This document shows positions 11,532-23,779 of a stretch of DNA of 64,000 nt, in pieces (the stretch's first letter is position 1; each line of letters opens with the position of its first letter). The stretch lies in the NCBI GenBank assembly GCA_028386065.3, contig JAKUCV010001823.1, positions 66,860 through 130,859 of the forward strand. The letters run 5' to 3'. The notes under the pieces are model-generated. The model saw only the letters and a list, made by a program, of their open reading frames with translations. It had not been told where the DNA came from and did no database searches. A program made the position numbers and the translations under genes. The DNA is from Turnera subulata. Its lineage: Eukaryota > Streptophyta > Magnoliopsida > Malpighiales > Passifloraceae.

Positions 11532-12632
11532 TTTTAATTTAATCGACAACAGGGTAATGTTTGACTCGCAATAGATTTCACACTATGGCTTGTGCCCTCC
11601 ACACGCCAATCGAATAATGTATCCCTGAAAAGATTATCGAATGTCAAAATTAATCTATCATTCGACAAGAAAAATAAAAAATAATCTAACACTCAGAATA
11701 AAGAATTGCCACTAGAATCTAATACCCAGGGCCAGGCAAATGCAAATGATTTAATCACTTGCATATGTTAAAGAAGAAGCAATTAATATACTTTTGTCGT
11801 GACAAAGAAAGGTGCATGAACCGAACCTTATGTGCATCTCCATTGCAAGTTGGTGGAGTGGGGCATTTCATTAGAAAACGTAAAAGATAGCTTCTGGAAA
11901 ACGAAGATATTAAACTTCATGATCGCATAATCTCCGGGACTATTTACACATAAGAAATTGGAGGATATATATGTATGGATTTTACAGGATTATGGTCATG
12001 TCATCAGCTGACTCAGCCCATTAAACGACAGAATCGGTACGATTAATTTGTTTTTTATGCGAAGAAGACTGGGTGCAATTTATTTGTACAATATGACACA
12101 ATCAACTTGGTTGTATAGTTTGCAGAACTTTCTTCTCCTCCACAATAGCCACTAACTTCCTTCATCAACTTGCATATACGCGCATCCAGCCCCCACCTTA
12201 TAATTATCCACAATACACTGTGGAGAGCAATAAGAACCTGCAAAATATCTAAGCAACCGAATCAACCAATTCAATGCTAGGTACAAGGATATGTCCCCCT
12301 TATGCGTCCGAAATTTCTAACATACGTCAATGATATTCATAAACCAGAAACGGGAAAGCTATAGCTGGTAGCATGCACTAGCTATAGCAATAATTTAATC
12401 GTTGAACATCCATGCCAACAGGCATGGATATTATGACTTGTGGGCATAATAATTGTACAGACGCTTCATTGGATGTGATCAACAAAAGAGTTGTACGTTT
12501 ACTGACCTAACCAAAGCTATAGCTATAAAATGTCGATCCTGACAGGGTAATAATTAATCGAGTGCTCACTCTTGGCCATCCTAACCTAGTTATAGTGAGT
12601 GATTATAGGTATATATTGTGGTTGTGAAGGAG
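11532..12632. other. Intergenic, no supported gene
   Basis: AT-rich sequence with no supported reading frame or RNA gene. It separates the MITE from the Copia element. Confidence 0.4.
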
Positions 12633-12637
12633 CTGGC

Positions 12638-13218
12638 TGTTGAAATAGTGTGGTGTGTTTGTATCCCACTTCTTGTAAAAAGTGAGAGTGAGGGATTGGA
12701 AAAGGTTATAAATAAGATCCTTCACATCCTATTGAAACCATCCTAAAATTTGAGTACATTGTATCCTAACAATTGTACTAACTCTTCTCCTATTAAAAGA
12801 GCAGTGCTTCGGAGACGTAGGCAAAATTGGCCGAACTCCGTCATCAATTTTTTAGTGTGTCCTTCTTTTATTATTCCACCTTTATTTTCCGCATTTGTTT
12901 ATTTGTTTAGTATTCAACATTGGCCGGCTAAGCCGCCTTATCTCTTTGTTGGCTGGCAAACCTGCCTTGTTCTATTTGTTGGCCGGCTAAGCCGCCTTTT
13001 TCGGGTATAGGTTGTGAATTAAAATACTGTGCAAGTGAATCCTGTCTAGGAGACTGGGTTTTAAGTGAACCACTGTTCCTCCAGTCTTTCCTAGGGATTT
13101 ATCTTGGGATGATAATTCTGTCTAAGGAGATAGGTTAGGCCATCTTTCCTGATAATTATCGAATCAGTTCAATTCACTAGTTTGTTGTAGTGGGAAATTT
13201 ACCCGAGTTTCCCCAACA
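12638..13218 (+). repeat. 5' LTR of the Tork-like Copia element
   Basis: 581 bp, TG...CA. It has a TATA-like TTATAAATAAG at about 12706-12716. Near 12920-13000 it has three tandem copies of a 27-28-bp unit built on TTGTTGGCCGGCTAAGCCGCC, with the middle copy diverged. The corresponding stretch is longer in the 3' LTR. Confidence 0.93.
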
Positions 13219-13220
13219 AG

Positions 13221-13233
13221 TGGTAGCGGAGCC
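13221..13233 (+). other. Primer-binding site of the Copia element
   Basis: TGGTAGCGGAGCC starts two bases after the 5' LTR. It fits the initiator-Met tRNA type (usual form TGGTATCAGAGCC) with substitutions. Confidence 0.75.
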
Positions 13234-13340
13234 AAAGGTTCGTCCTTTGGGCTATTTGAAATTGTTGAATACTATCTTTTGATTTTGTAATGGCGGAAGC
13301 AGGTTCAAAATAGGCTACATCAGGTACACAGTCAGGAGAG

Positions 13341-16300
13341 ATGGCTTCCACATCCAGATGGTCGAGGATCCCAGTATCTAGTTCGAAGCTTGCTGTGGAG
13401 ATATTTGATGGTACCGGTCATTTTGGCATGTGGCAGTGTGAGGTCCTTGACTCGCTATTCCAGCAGGGACTTGATGTTGCTATTGAAGAAGAAAAACCTG
13501 ACGATATCAATGACAAGGAGTGGGCCGACGTAAACAAGTTGGCATGCGGAACAATTCGATCGTGCTTGTCCAGGGCGCAGAAATATGCTTTCAAAAATGA
13601 AGTTTCTGCACACAAACTGTGGAAGACATTGGAAGACACTTTGTTGAAGAAAAGTGGTCAAAATAAGCTTCTGATGAAGAAGAGATTGTTCCGGTTCGAG
13701 TGTCGACCAGGTTCTACGATGAATGAACACATTACTCTGTTTAAAAAATTAGTAGCAGACCTGTTTAATTTAGATGTTATATTTGAAGATGAAGACTTGG
13801 CTTTGATGCTGTTATCTTCTCTTCCCGATGAATTCGAGCACCTGGAGACTACTTTACTTCATGGGAAGGAGAATGTATCATTGGAGGCTGTATGTTCTGC
13901 TTTGTATAGTCACGAGTTGAGACATCAAGATAAAGTGAAGAACAAAGCACCTGCAGCAGATGAAGTCTTAGTGGCTAGAGGACGACAGCAAGGCCAGTTA
14001 AAGAGGAGAAGAGAAAGATCCAAGTCGAGAAGCAGAGTTGCCAAAGATGAATGTGCCTTTTGTCATGATAAAGGGCATTGGAAGAAAGACTGTCCCAAGT
14101 TGAAAAAGAAGGGAAAGACTCCACAAGATGCAAATGTTGCAGAATGCAAGAGTGATGCAGAGTCAGACACTTCTTTAGTTGCTTCACCTTCAACATCACA
14201 TGTTGATGAGTGGATTTTGGATTCTGGTTGCAACTACCATATGTGCCCCATTCGGGAATGGTTCTTTGACCTTGAAGAGCTCAATGGCGGGGTTATTTTC
14301 ATGGGCAACGACAATCCATGTAAAATAGTCAGGATAGGTTCAATCAAGCTGAAAAATCATGATGGATCCACCAGAATTTTAAGAGATGTTCGATATGTTC
14401 CAAAGTTGAAGAAGAATCTCATTTCTTTGGGGGCCTTAGAATCAAAAGGCCTAGTTATCACTATCCGAGATGGAATTCTTAAAGCAACATCAGGAGCATT
14501 GGTGATGTTAAAAGGTGTGAGGAAGAATAATCTGTATTACTATCAAGGTAGTACAGTAATTGGGGCAGTTGCAGCAGTAACTTCTGGAAGCAAGAAGGAT
14601 GCAAAGGCAACGAAGCTGTGGCATATGCGTTTGGGACATGCTGGTGAAAAATCCTTGCAGATTATTGCCAAACAGGGATTGTTGAAAGGTACGAAGACTT
14701 GCAAATTGGAATTTTGTGAGCATTGTGTTTTGGGAAAGCAACGAAAAGTGAAGTTTGGCACTGCTATCCATAATACCAAGGGGATTTTGGACTATGTGTA
14801 TTCAGATGTGTAGGGACCTGCCAAGACTCCATCTCTTGGAGGTAGACACTATTTTGTCACTTTTGTTGATGATTTTTCCAGAAGAGTGTGGATGTTTACA
14901 ATGAAAAAGAAGGATGAAGTGCTTGGGATTTTTCTTAAATGGAAAGCTCAGGTTGAGAATCAGACAGGAAGAAAGATTAAAGTTCTCCGAACAGACAATG
15001 GTGGAGAATATACAAGTGATCCTTTCTTTAAGATATGCCAAGATTGTGGCATAGTTCGGCAGTTCACAGTCAGAAAAACACCACAGCAGAACGGGGTGTC
15101 AGAGCGTATGAACAAGACATTAGTGGAGAAAGTTCGTTGTATGCTATCTAATGTTGGGCTAGGCATAAATTTTTGGGCTGAGGCTGTGAAATATGCTCAA
15201 CATCTTGTTAATCGGTTGCCACATTCTGCTTTAGGTGGCAAGACTCCTTTGGAGGTATGGTCTAGAAAACCTGCTACAGATTATGATTCTTTGAGTGTGT
15301 TTGGCTCCACTGCATATTACCATGTGAATGAATCAAAGATAGATCCACGAGCAAAGAAGGCTCTATTTATGTCTTAATGCTGGAGTGAAGGGATACCGTC
15401 TTTGGTGCCTAGAGGCAAAGAAGACTATTATCAGTAAGGATGTTACCTTTGATGAATCTGCCATGTTGACTAAGGTAAATCTAGAAGAAGCTGGTGGTAC
15501 TTCACAGCAGGTGGAGTGTGTATCAAAGTAGGTGGAGTTTGAGCCTACTATGGTGATCCCAGCTAAGAGCACCAATGGTGACTCTCCATTAACAGAGGAA
15601 GAGTCAGATGAAGAAGAGGTTCCGGCCCAAGAATCTACGCAGCAGTTCGAGTCAATTGCCACTAGTAGACCGAGACGAGAAAGGAGAAAACCAGAACGTC
15701 TCATTGAAACGGTGGCCTATGCACTTCCAATCGTTGATGATGTTCCTTCCACTTTTTCAGAAGCCATTCAGAGTTCTGAAAGTAGCAGTTGGAAAGAGGC
15801 AATAGAGGAGGAGATGAAATCTCTTCAGAAGAACAAGATATGGAAGTTGACACAATTACCGAAAGAAAAGAAGGCAATTGGATGCAAATGGGTATTTGCT
15901 AAAAAAGAAGGATTTTCTGACAAGAATAATGTTTGCTACAAGGCAAGATTGGTGGCTAAAGGCTACGCTCAGAAGGAGGGAATTGATTATAATGAGGTAT
16001 TTTCTCCAGTTCTGAAGCATTCCTCCATTAGAATTCTGTTGGCCTTGACAGCACAGTTGAATTTGGAGCTAGCTCAACTTGATGTGAAGACTGCATTCTT
16101 ACACGGTGACTTGAAAAAGGAAATCTATATGACTCAGCCCGATGGATACAAAGTTGCTGGTAAAGAAAATTGGGTGTGCAAATTAGACAAGTCGTTGTAC
16201 GGTTTGAAGCAATCACCAAGACAGTGGTACAAACGATTTGACAAGTTTATGATGGGTCAGAAGTACACAAGAAGCAAATACGACCATTGTGTGTATTTGA

Positions 16301-17316
16301 GAAGACTACAGGATGGGTCTTACATCTATCTACTCTTATATGTTGATGATATGCTGATAGCAGCAAAGAGCCAAATTGAAATTGACAAGTTGAAGGCTCA
16401 GTTGAGTAGAGAGTTTGAGATGAAGGATTTGGGAGAAGCCAAGAAGATTCTCAGCATGGAGATAAGCAGAGACAGAGAGGGTGGCAAGCTTTGGCTGACA
16501 CAAAAAGAGTATTTGAAGAAAGTACTACAATGTTTTGGCATGAATGAAGAGTCAAAACCTGTAGGTACTCCGCTTGCTCCTCATTTGAAGCTTAGCAGCC
16601 AGTTATCTTCGCAGACAAATGAGGAACGAAAGTACATGGCAAAAGTCCCTTATGCCAATGTAGTCGGAAGCTTGATGTATGCAATAGTGTGTACGAGACC
16701 GGATATTTCACAAGCTGTTAGTGTTGTGAGCAGATACATGCATGATCCTGGCAGAGGTCATTAGCAAGCTGTGAAATGGATTCTTCGGTATATCAAAGAT
16801 ACCGTAGATGTTGGCTTAATGTTTGAGCGGGATGAATCACTTGGTCAAGGAGTTGTTGGATATTGTGATTCTGACTATGCTGGAGATTTGGATAAGCGAA
16901 GATCAACGACGGGCTATTTGTTCACTTTAGCAAAAGCCCCTGTTAGTTGGAAGTCCACTTTACAGTCAACGATGGCTTTGTCTACAACGGAGGCAGAGTA
17001 TATGGCTATTACAGAAGTTGTGAAGGAGGCAATTTGGCTTCATGGGTTTCTAAAAGACTTGGGAATTGGTCAGAAACAACTTGTGGTATATTCTGACAGT
17101 CAGAGTGCTATTAATTTAGCGAAGAATCAAGTTTTTCATTCACGGACGAAGCACATTGATGTTCGTTATCATTTTATGAGGGAAATTCTTGAAGAAAAAG
17201 AGATACTTCTCCAGAAGATTTTGACTACAGAGAATCCTGCAGATATGATGACCAAGGTGGTGACAAGGGCCAAGTTTGAACATTGTTTAGACTTGGTCAA
17301 TATCCTTCACATTTGA
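13341..17316 (+). pseudogene. Copia gag-pol polyprotein, disabled
   Basis: Gag (UBN2 type) begins at 13341. A CCHC knuckle CAFCHDKGHWKKDC lies near 14050, the protease motif ILDSGCNYHM near 14215 and the pre-integrase WHMRLGH near 14620. The integrase core follows (FVDDFSRRVW, LRTDNGGEY). RT is at about 15830-16560 with catalytic YVDD near 16341, and RNase H is at 16850-17300 ([18 protein letters not shown]). Breaks: TAG at 14811-14813 and at 16762-16764, both at conserved Trp positions; a 1-nt frameshift near 15371; and TAG at 15529-15531. The two Trp-to-TAG changes are G-to-A. The rest of the frame is well preserved, so decay is by few lesions. Confidence 0.93.
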
Positions 17317-17410
17317 GTTAGCGCCAGATGGCGCAAGTTGGAAGCACTATTCTTTGTTTGGTTGAGAAGATAGAGGTTTGGTGGAACTACAAAAATACCA
17401 AGGTGGAGAT

Positions 17411-18039
17411 TGTTGAAATAGTGTGGTGTGTTTGTATCCCACATCTTGTAAGAAGTGGGAGTGAGGGGTTGGAAAAGGCTATAAATAAGACCCCTCACAT
17501 CCCATTGAAACCATCCCAAAATTTGAGTACATTGTATCCTAACAATTGTACTAACTCTTCTCCTATTAAAAGAGCAGTGCTCCGGAGACGTAGGCAAAAT
17601 TGGCCGAACTCCGTTATCAATTTTTGAGTGTGTTCTTCTTTTATTATTCCGCCTTTATTTTCCACATTTGTTTATTTGTTTAGTATTCAACATTGGCCGG
17701 CTAAGCCGCCTTATCTCTTTGTTGGCTGGCAAAGTCACTTTGTTCTATTTGTTGGCCGGCTAAGCCACCTTGTTCTATTTGTTGGCCGGCTAAGCCGCCT
17801 TTGTCGGGTATAGGTTGTGAATTAGAATTTGGTTGTGAATTAAAATACTGTGCAAGTGAGTGCTGTCTAGGAGGCTGGGTTTTAAGTGAACCACTGTTCC
17901 TCCAGTCTTTCCTGGGAATTTATCTTGAAATGATAATTCTGTCTAAGGAGATAGGCTAGGCCATCTTTCCTAAGAATTATCGAATCAGTTCAATTCACTA
18001 GTTTGTTGTAGTGGGGAATTTACCCAAGTTTCCCCAACA
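17411..18039 (+). repeat. 3' LTR of the Tork-like Copia element
   Basis: 629 bp, 48 bp longer than the 5' LTR. The difference comes mainly from an extra tandem unit of the GGCCGGCTAAGCC repeat near 17740-17800 and a short repeat of GGTTGTGAATTA at 17814-17845. The preceding AAGGTGGAGAT (17400-17410) is the polypurine tract. Confidence 0.93.
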
Positions 18040-18044
18040 CTAGC

Positions 18045-18562
18045 AACCTGACAATCTGCAAATTGCAATACGTGGAAGGTCAAGTAAGTTCCAATAAGGT
18101 CTAACGCTGTGACAATGGGGGTACGCACTAGGTTTGTTGAATTGGTGCTTAAGTTAATTAATGAGGTATAGCAGTAGAATAAGTATATGTATGAGGTAGA
18201 ATTTCTCTAGGTCATTGCTTGCGTCTTTGCTACCATATATTTTTTTCAGCTTCAATATTAATGAGGGGACAAAGTTGCTATGTTTATCAAGTTGAACTGA
18301 TCATTTCCCAACAGCAAGGTCTTCTCCCTAATGCCTTATTCGCTCGGGAATGGCAGATTTATATATTATATCCTATAGCTAGTAACTAATTAATTCCCTG
18401 CATATCGGTGCATAAATAAACATGAGCACCTCCACCCTTGATCAGGACGCATAAATTAATTAGTGATGCGATATCCAGTCAACGCCGACGGTGCAAACAA
18501 TTAACATTTCACGCTAATCCTCATTGAAGCTTTGTTTCAGTATTGATTTAACCCGTTAACGG
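18045..18562. other. Intergenic, no supported gene
   Basis: About 500 bp of AT-rich spacer between the Copia element and a LINE fragment; no feature seen. Confidence 0.4.
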
Positions 18563-18571
18563 AAACTTATC

Positions 18572-19191
18572 CCAGAAGTCTTGCTGAGAGAATTTTTACC
18601 TATACCCTCCAGGTGTGGAGAGAGCAGTCCCAAACCAAGGCTGCAAATCTGCATTCAGCCTCCCACGAGTTGTATGTGGGGTGTAAGCCCCCTGAGCCGG
18701 GCTGGTTGAAGATCAACACAGATGGTGCGGTGTGTCATCGCACAGGCCATACAGGGGCAGGGGGTGTGTTTCGGGATCCTGCTGGGAAGTGGGTGTTGGG
18801 TTTTACCCATCGTCTTCAGCCTTGCACTCCTTTCTTTGCAGAGTTATGGGCCGTCTATGATGCATTATGTCTTGCTTGGAGTTCCTCTTTTACCCATGTT
18901 GTGATAGAGGTAAATAATCTGGACATCTCCTCTATCCTTACGTCCAACACACCCTCCCGCTTTGACCGCCTTCCATTGATGGAATGTGTGCGTGAGATGC
19001 TCCGTCGGCCTTGGACCATTACTGTCCAACATGCATTTCGGGAGGCAAATATGGTCGCTGATCTCTTGGCCAAGAGGAGCCTTTCCTTGGACCTTGCTTT
19101 GACTACGATAGACTCACCTCCACAGTACTGTATGAACCAACTTTTGTTGGATGCCTCGGGGGCACAAACCCTCCGAGAATTTATGATGTAA
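18572..19191 (+). pseudogene. LINE RNase H domain fragment
   Basis: The reading frame carries the plant LINE RVT_3/RNase H fold: LKINTDGAV with the first catalytic Asp, GAGGVFRDPAGKWVLGF, AELWAVYDAL with the catalytic Glu, and FREANMVADLLAK with the last Asp. The third acidic position reads IEVNNLD where the family usually has Asp (an EVD or ESDS pattern), so Asn may have replaced a catalytic residue. There is no upstream RT and no ATG in the family position. A domesticated RNase H gene is possible but the poly(A) tail and duplication point to a dead LINE. Confidence 0.75.
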
Positions 19192-19229
19192 TCTGTTTTC
19201 ATTCTCCTTTAATACCAAAAAAAAAAAAA
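18572..19229 (+). mobile_element. 5'-truncated LINE 3' end with RNase H
   Basis: A 658-bp insertion ends in a poly(A) run (19217-19229) and is flanked by the direct repeat AAACTTATC (18563-18571 and 19227-19235, sharing the last As). This is the expected signature of target-primed reverse transcription with 5' truncation. Its frame is open from the left border to TAA at 19189-19191. Confidence 0.8.
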
Positions 19230-19235
19230 CTTATC

Positions 19236-21599
19236 ATCATTAATTCCATAATTTAATTAAATCGATCAATAATTAAGGAAACGTTTATTCTCTTTTTTTC
19301 AATCCTGTGCGGCGAGGAGTTCAGGCGTTAATACTGGTTTGCTTAGATATACTTTTTTTTAAGGTGACTCTTTGATGATGACGAGGATGCATGCGAAATA
19401 ACAGCAACTAAAACACGAAATTCGGCAGACAAAGTAAGAAACCAGAAATATGCTCAGTAAAAACAAAGAGATAAGAGATTCCTGATTGAAATTTACATAA
19501 GAGATGATTTGCAGGACACCAATACACAGTAGACTAACTGATTTCCCCTTCTATCTATACATACGACCGCAATAATACCATTGGCCATAACACTTATAAT
19601 GTTAGAGCATTTCCCAAATTCAAATTAATACCTACTCTCATTACCATTTTACAGGAAAACAAAAAAAAAAAAAAGGAGATCATCATTCAACAACTAGACG
19701 CAAGGTACGTACTAAGTCAGGAGCACGCCACGTTCTTTTACTGGACACTGCTTATCCTCTCTCTTCCTCTCCAAGTTTGTGGTGGTATAACGTGAATCTT
19801 GATTCTGCCCCCCCGGAGATTCATGAACTAGAGGTCGTTATCCAATGCAGTAGTATATATATGCAACTTGCTTATGTATGCACATATATATAAGCAAGTT
19901 GGAGCACAATTTTCCCTTCTTTTGTCATATTTTGATATATAGAACAAATTAAGTTGGTGGACATGCATGTAGGATATGGAAGCTGCAGCTGTGAAACTGA
20001 AAAACACTTGCTTTTCTATATTGGTTTGACAAAGCTGTGATGGAAACGAATTCTTTTACACAGTAGCAGCAAGCAACTGTCTTGTGGTGGATGAGAAATT
20101 AATTAATTACAAGTAGAACAGAAGGGAAGGGATCAGTAAATTGTATAGTGTTGAGTCAGCTGGATGAGTGAAGATATAAGTCGTTCCAAGATGGACGTAC
20201 ATTAATTATACAAAAAAGAATAACTTAATGGAGTTGTTAATTACTTAAGAAAGTCTTGCTGCTGCTACTGTTTCACGTTTAGTTTGTTCTTATGTAAATT
20301 ATTTTATTAGTGAACGAAGTTCCATACACGCATTCTATAATGAAAAATGGTTATTTTGATTTTGAAAAGCATAATCCAATCAAATAAAAAGTACATGGCT
20401 GCGGGTATGAAAACTTTTCTTTCTTCCATCTTTTGATATATATATTGTCAACAGAAAGATGTTACATTTGTTATTTTCTTCAGTACTCTCACATTTCTTT
20501 TAAGAACATCACAAGTTGTCTCGAATAGTAACAGAACTTAATTAGCTCCATGATTAAGGTGCATGCATCTGCTTTTTGTGGTTTTGTTTTTTCTTCAACT
20601 TGACATGGACAATATCAACTTTTTTAGATGTTAACAAGTACGGAACTAATATAAAAATCAATATGCACTAAGGAGTAAGAAAATGGAGCACTTCACGCGA
20701 CCAATTATATTTTGATCTTACAGCTTGCTATAGTTCTAGATGTGACTAATTGCCCGTTGTTGATTCTCCTAGATTATGTAGATTTTTTGTCCTGGGAGTC
20801 CACCCTCACGTCTATCCTCAACGTCCTGTTCTCAGACTCTTGCCCACATTATTTAGGATTTCTCCAATTTGCCATAGAACAAGATATGGGGATTTCAGCA
20901 CAGCTTTCATAGACCCAGAAAAAAGAAGCAGCTTAATTACTCTCAAATTGAAAAAGAATAAGCTTACTCGGTTACCTCACAATCGGAAAGAAATAGAAAT
21001 TCGGACTCAAACATATTAATTGAGATTTTGTTCGCAAACTGTGAGAATCAGATTTTCTTGTTGTGGTGCCAGAAAACGAATTGAGCAAGAAGGCAAGCTC
21101 CAACTGATAAACTCCATATCTTCTAAAGATATAAATTTCCACTGTTTTCAGTCTTTGATGAGGGTGTGATTTTCCACATTATATGGCTCCTTTTTGAAGT
21201 TATTTACATAGCATGGCCTTGTTGATAACTGCAACATCAAAAAAGTGTCATACTCCTCCCTGATATGCTGGAAACTACCTTCTATACAAAGGTTTCAGTA
21301 ATCACCTCCATTCCAGGCAACAACGATTCCACAAACATGAGCAGACAACACAAAATCTATAAAGCTAAGCTAAAAAAGATTTTAAGGTTTTCAAAAGCAG
21401 ATGCTTGTTGCAAAACTCTACAACCAAGATATGAGTGATCCCACTCATAATAAATGATTACCTCTTTTGCATCTGTATCCAACCACAAGAAAACATCCAC
21501 AAGAGAAGATCAAGAACACAAGAAGATATTGAAGGGAATAAATGAAATTAAGTAGTACAAAAGCAAGAGTGTGCGTATATATGCCTTCAGTTTGACAAG
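19236..21599. other. Intergenic, no supported gene
   Basis: 2.3 kb of AT-rich DNA. A short frame at 20712-20912 has no recognisable domain. No RNA gene or MITE with clear ends was found. Confidence 0.4.
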
Positions 21600-21607
21600 A
21601 GGAATTA

Positions 21608-23276
21608 TTTTTTTTGATACTTATCGGAGCTTTATTAAAGAAAATAAAGCATTACAACACAAAATGGTCACCAAGGAGATGACAGAGTAAGTATATAAAG
21701 GTTACAGCAAGAAATAAAGGAAAAAAAAAACAAACTAATAAAACAGGAGAAGGAATAAAATTAGGAAGAGAAAGAGAGCCTCCTGTTAACCCCTTTCCAA
21801 GATCTAATGCCAAAATAGTCTTGAATCACCATGCTGCTGGAATAAGGAAAGGAAGGTTGTAAGGATTTGATCCACCAAGTAGCTCTCACCAGGGAGATGT
21901 CGAGTAAACAATCTAATGCAGGTCTCTTGTGATTAAAGATTAAATCGTTTCTGGCCAACCATAAGGACCAAATGGCTGCAATGCCAATGATGATCCAGTT
22001 GGAACGATTATTAAAATTGCCAGAAAGAGTAGGCCATTGTTGAAACCACTGATCCAAGGAACACGGACAAACCCAAAGAACACCCCACCATCTACAAATC
22101 ATTTGCCAAAATGACCAGGAAAAAGGGCAATGAAGTAGAAGATGATCCCTCGTCTCAATGCCAGAAGAACACCAAGGGCAAGCAGAGTCATTGGAGGAAA
22201 TCAAGCCTCTTCGAGATAACGCATCTCGTGTAGCAATACCATCCATGATAGCCATCCATAGAAAACATTCTACTTTTGGAGAAGTAAGAGATAATCAAAC
22301 ATTGGGGTAGAAAGGGGAGGATGGATAGAACAACAAACAAAATTATAACCTCATTTAACACCGTATAAGTCATGGGCTTCACCCTTCCAAGACCAACTAT
22401 CTTCTACACCATCCTTTAGAGTAATCAGACTTAGTTCCCGGTCCAAAACTCTACAAATGTGGATTTCCCAATCATACAACTTTCTAGTCCAAATGTGCTC
22501 CAGGTCAGCTAGGGGTGTTGTTAGATGTATAACCTCAGCAAGAGAGGATCTTTGCATTCTGGAGATTCGGTAGAGGCGAGGGTATACAACTCAAAGCAAA
22601 CCCACATGTGACAAACAGTCTAACCAAAAGCTTATTGAGATGCGATCTCCAATCTTAAGTTCAATACCGTTGGCAAAGGGAACATCAGCTGTGTGAACTA
22701 TGTTGCGCCATATAGGAGATACTTTATTGGAAATAAAGGAAGGCTTGAAAGCGGAATCAGGTACAACACAATTGGACTTAATAAGCTGATGCCAATCAGC
22801 CCCTGAGTTATGAAGAAATTTCCAATACCACTTAAAGAGGAGACACTGATTTTTTAAATGCAGCTCTTCAGTTCCCAAGCCGCCCAGATGCTTTGGTTTT
22901 GCCAATTTTTTCCATTCAACGAAGCAAATCTTCCTCCTGTCCACAGTACCACTCCACAAAAATTTCTTTTGAATCTTTACAATTTGCTTAGCCACTCCAG
23001 AAGGTATTTTAAATAAAGATAAGTAGTATAATGGCAAAGATGATAGCACAGATTTGATTAGCAAGACTCTACCCGCAAGGGAAAGAAATCTACCTTTCCA
23101 AGCTTTTAATTTGGCTCCAAATTTGTCAACTATTGGCTTCCAACTCGCGGCTTTTTTCATGTTGGCTCCTAGAGGCAAACCAAGGTATTTGATAGGCAAT
23201 TTTTCAGCATTACAATGAAGCTCCTCGGCGAGGAAGTTGATCTCACGATCACAGATGTTGATCCCCACTAAACCAC
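21608..23276 (-). mobile_element. 5'-truncated LINE, RT C-terminus plus zf-RVT
   Basis: Minus-strand LINE 3' part. A T run at 21608-21615 is the poly(A) tail, preceded in element order by TATC. Coding homology runs from GLVGINI near 23270 to the stop near 21761. A possible imperfect target duplication is AGGAATTATT (21600-21609) and AGGTATTATT (23277-23286), nine of ten bases equal, with the last bases of the left copy overlapping the T run. The element is a typical 5' truncation, unlike the LINE at 2-4.8 kb. Confidence 0.78.
21761..23270 (-). pseudogene. LINE ORF2 remnant (RT thumb region and zinc-binding domain)
   Basis: The first piece (to 22591) reads KLPIKYLGLPLGA, LSLAGRVLLIKSVLSSLP and PKHLGGLGTEELHLKN, which are standard after the palm of plant LINE RTs. 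The second piece (22255-21761) is the zf-RVT domain: ACPWCSSGIETRDHLLLHCP, then the AAIWSLWLARNDLIF segment. Between them the frame shifts and stops several times (22255-22590). It is a pseudogene. Confidence 0.85.
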
Positions 23277-23427
23277 AGGTATTATTAACACTTACTAACA
23301 GGGCACGGAAAAGTAAACCAAAAATCATGCAGAACTGTCATACAATAAGGCATATAAAACAACATAACCGGACAGGAAAAAAGAAGAACAAGAAGATGCA
23401 AAGCCAAACTGCTGCCAGGAGTTGATA

Positions 23428-23775
23428 TCAATCTGTTATACACAAAGAGTAGAGGCACGTGAAACATAATAAGGCATCCACAACCAGATGCTCAAGTGTA
23501 GGACAACAAGAGAGAAAATGATGCATACACACACAACCAGTTACATTGACAGCTCTCAGACATAGGGAGCTTAAACATATGATGCTTAATAAGCCAGCGG
23601 GAGTTTTAAGACGTTGATAGAGTTCTTCTGCGGAAGTATACAACTTTGAATCATTTGTAAATGTACCCCACCATAAAAGGATTTGGTGAAAGCTTACCTT
23701 TGCAAGTATTAAGAAAGAGGAAGACGAGGGAGATTTAGGAGGAGAAGTCTGCCGGCGGCAATTGCATTTATACAA
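23428..23775 (-). pseudogene. F-box/LRR-type gene fragment
   Basis: The frame contains LYTSAEELYQRLKTPAGL, then LCLRAVNVTG and HHFLSCCPTLEHLVVDA, which resemble the LRR part of plant F-box/FBD/LRR proteins (usually L-SGC-LLEDLVL). It lacks the F-box and FBD parts and has no convincing splice sites, so I treat it as a fragment next to the LINE insertion. Assignment is by pattern only. Confidence 0.4.
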
Positions 23776-23779
23776 ATTG

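Larger units (their letters stand above)
12638..18039 (+). mobile_element. Copia LTR retrotransposon, Tork/TNT1-like, degenerate
   Basis: A complete 5.4-kb structure: 5' LTR 12638-13218, primer-binding site, gag-pol 13341-17316, purine tract before 17411, 3' LTR 17411-18039. LTRs begin TGTTGAAATAG and end CCCCAACA. The target duplication is CTGGC (12633-12637) and CTAGC (18040-18044), with one mismatch. Domain order gag, protease, integrase, RT, RNase H is that of Copia. Coding is broken at four places, so the copy is not autonomous. Confidence 0.95.
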
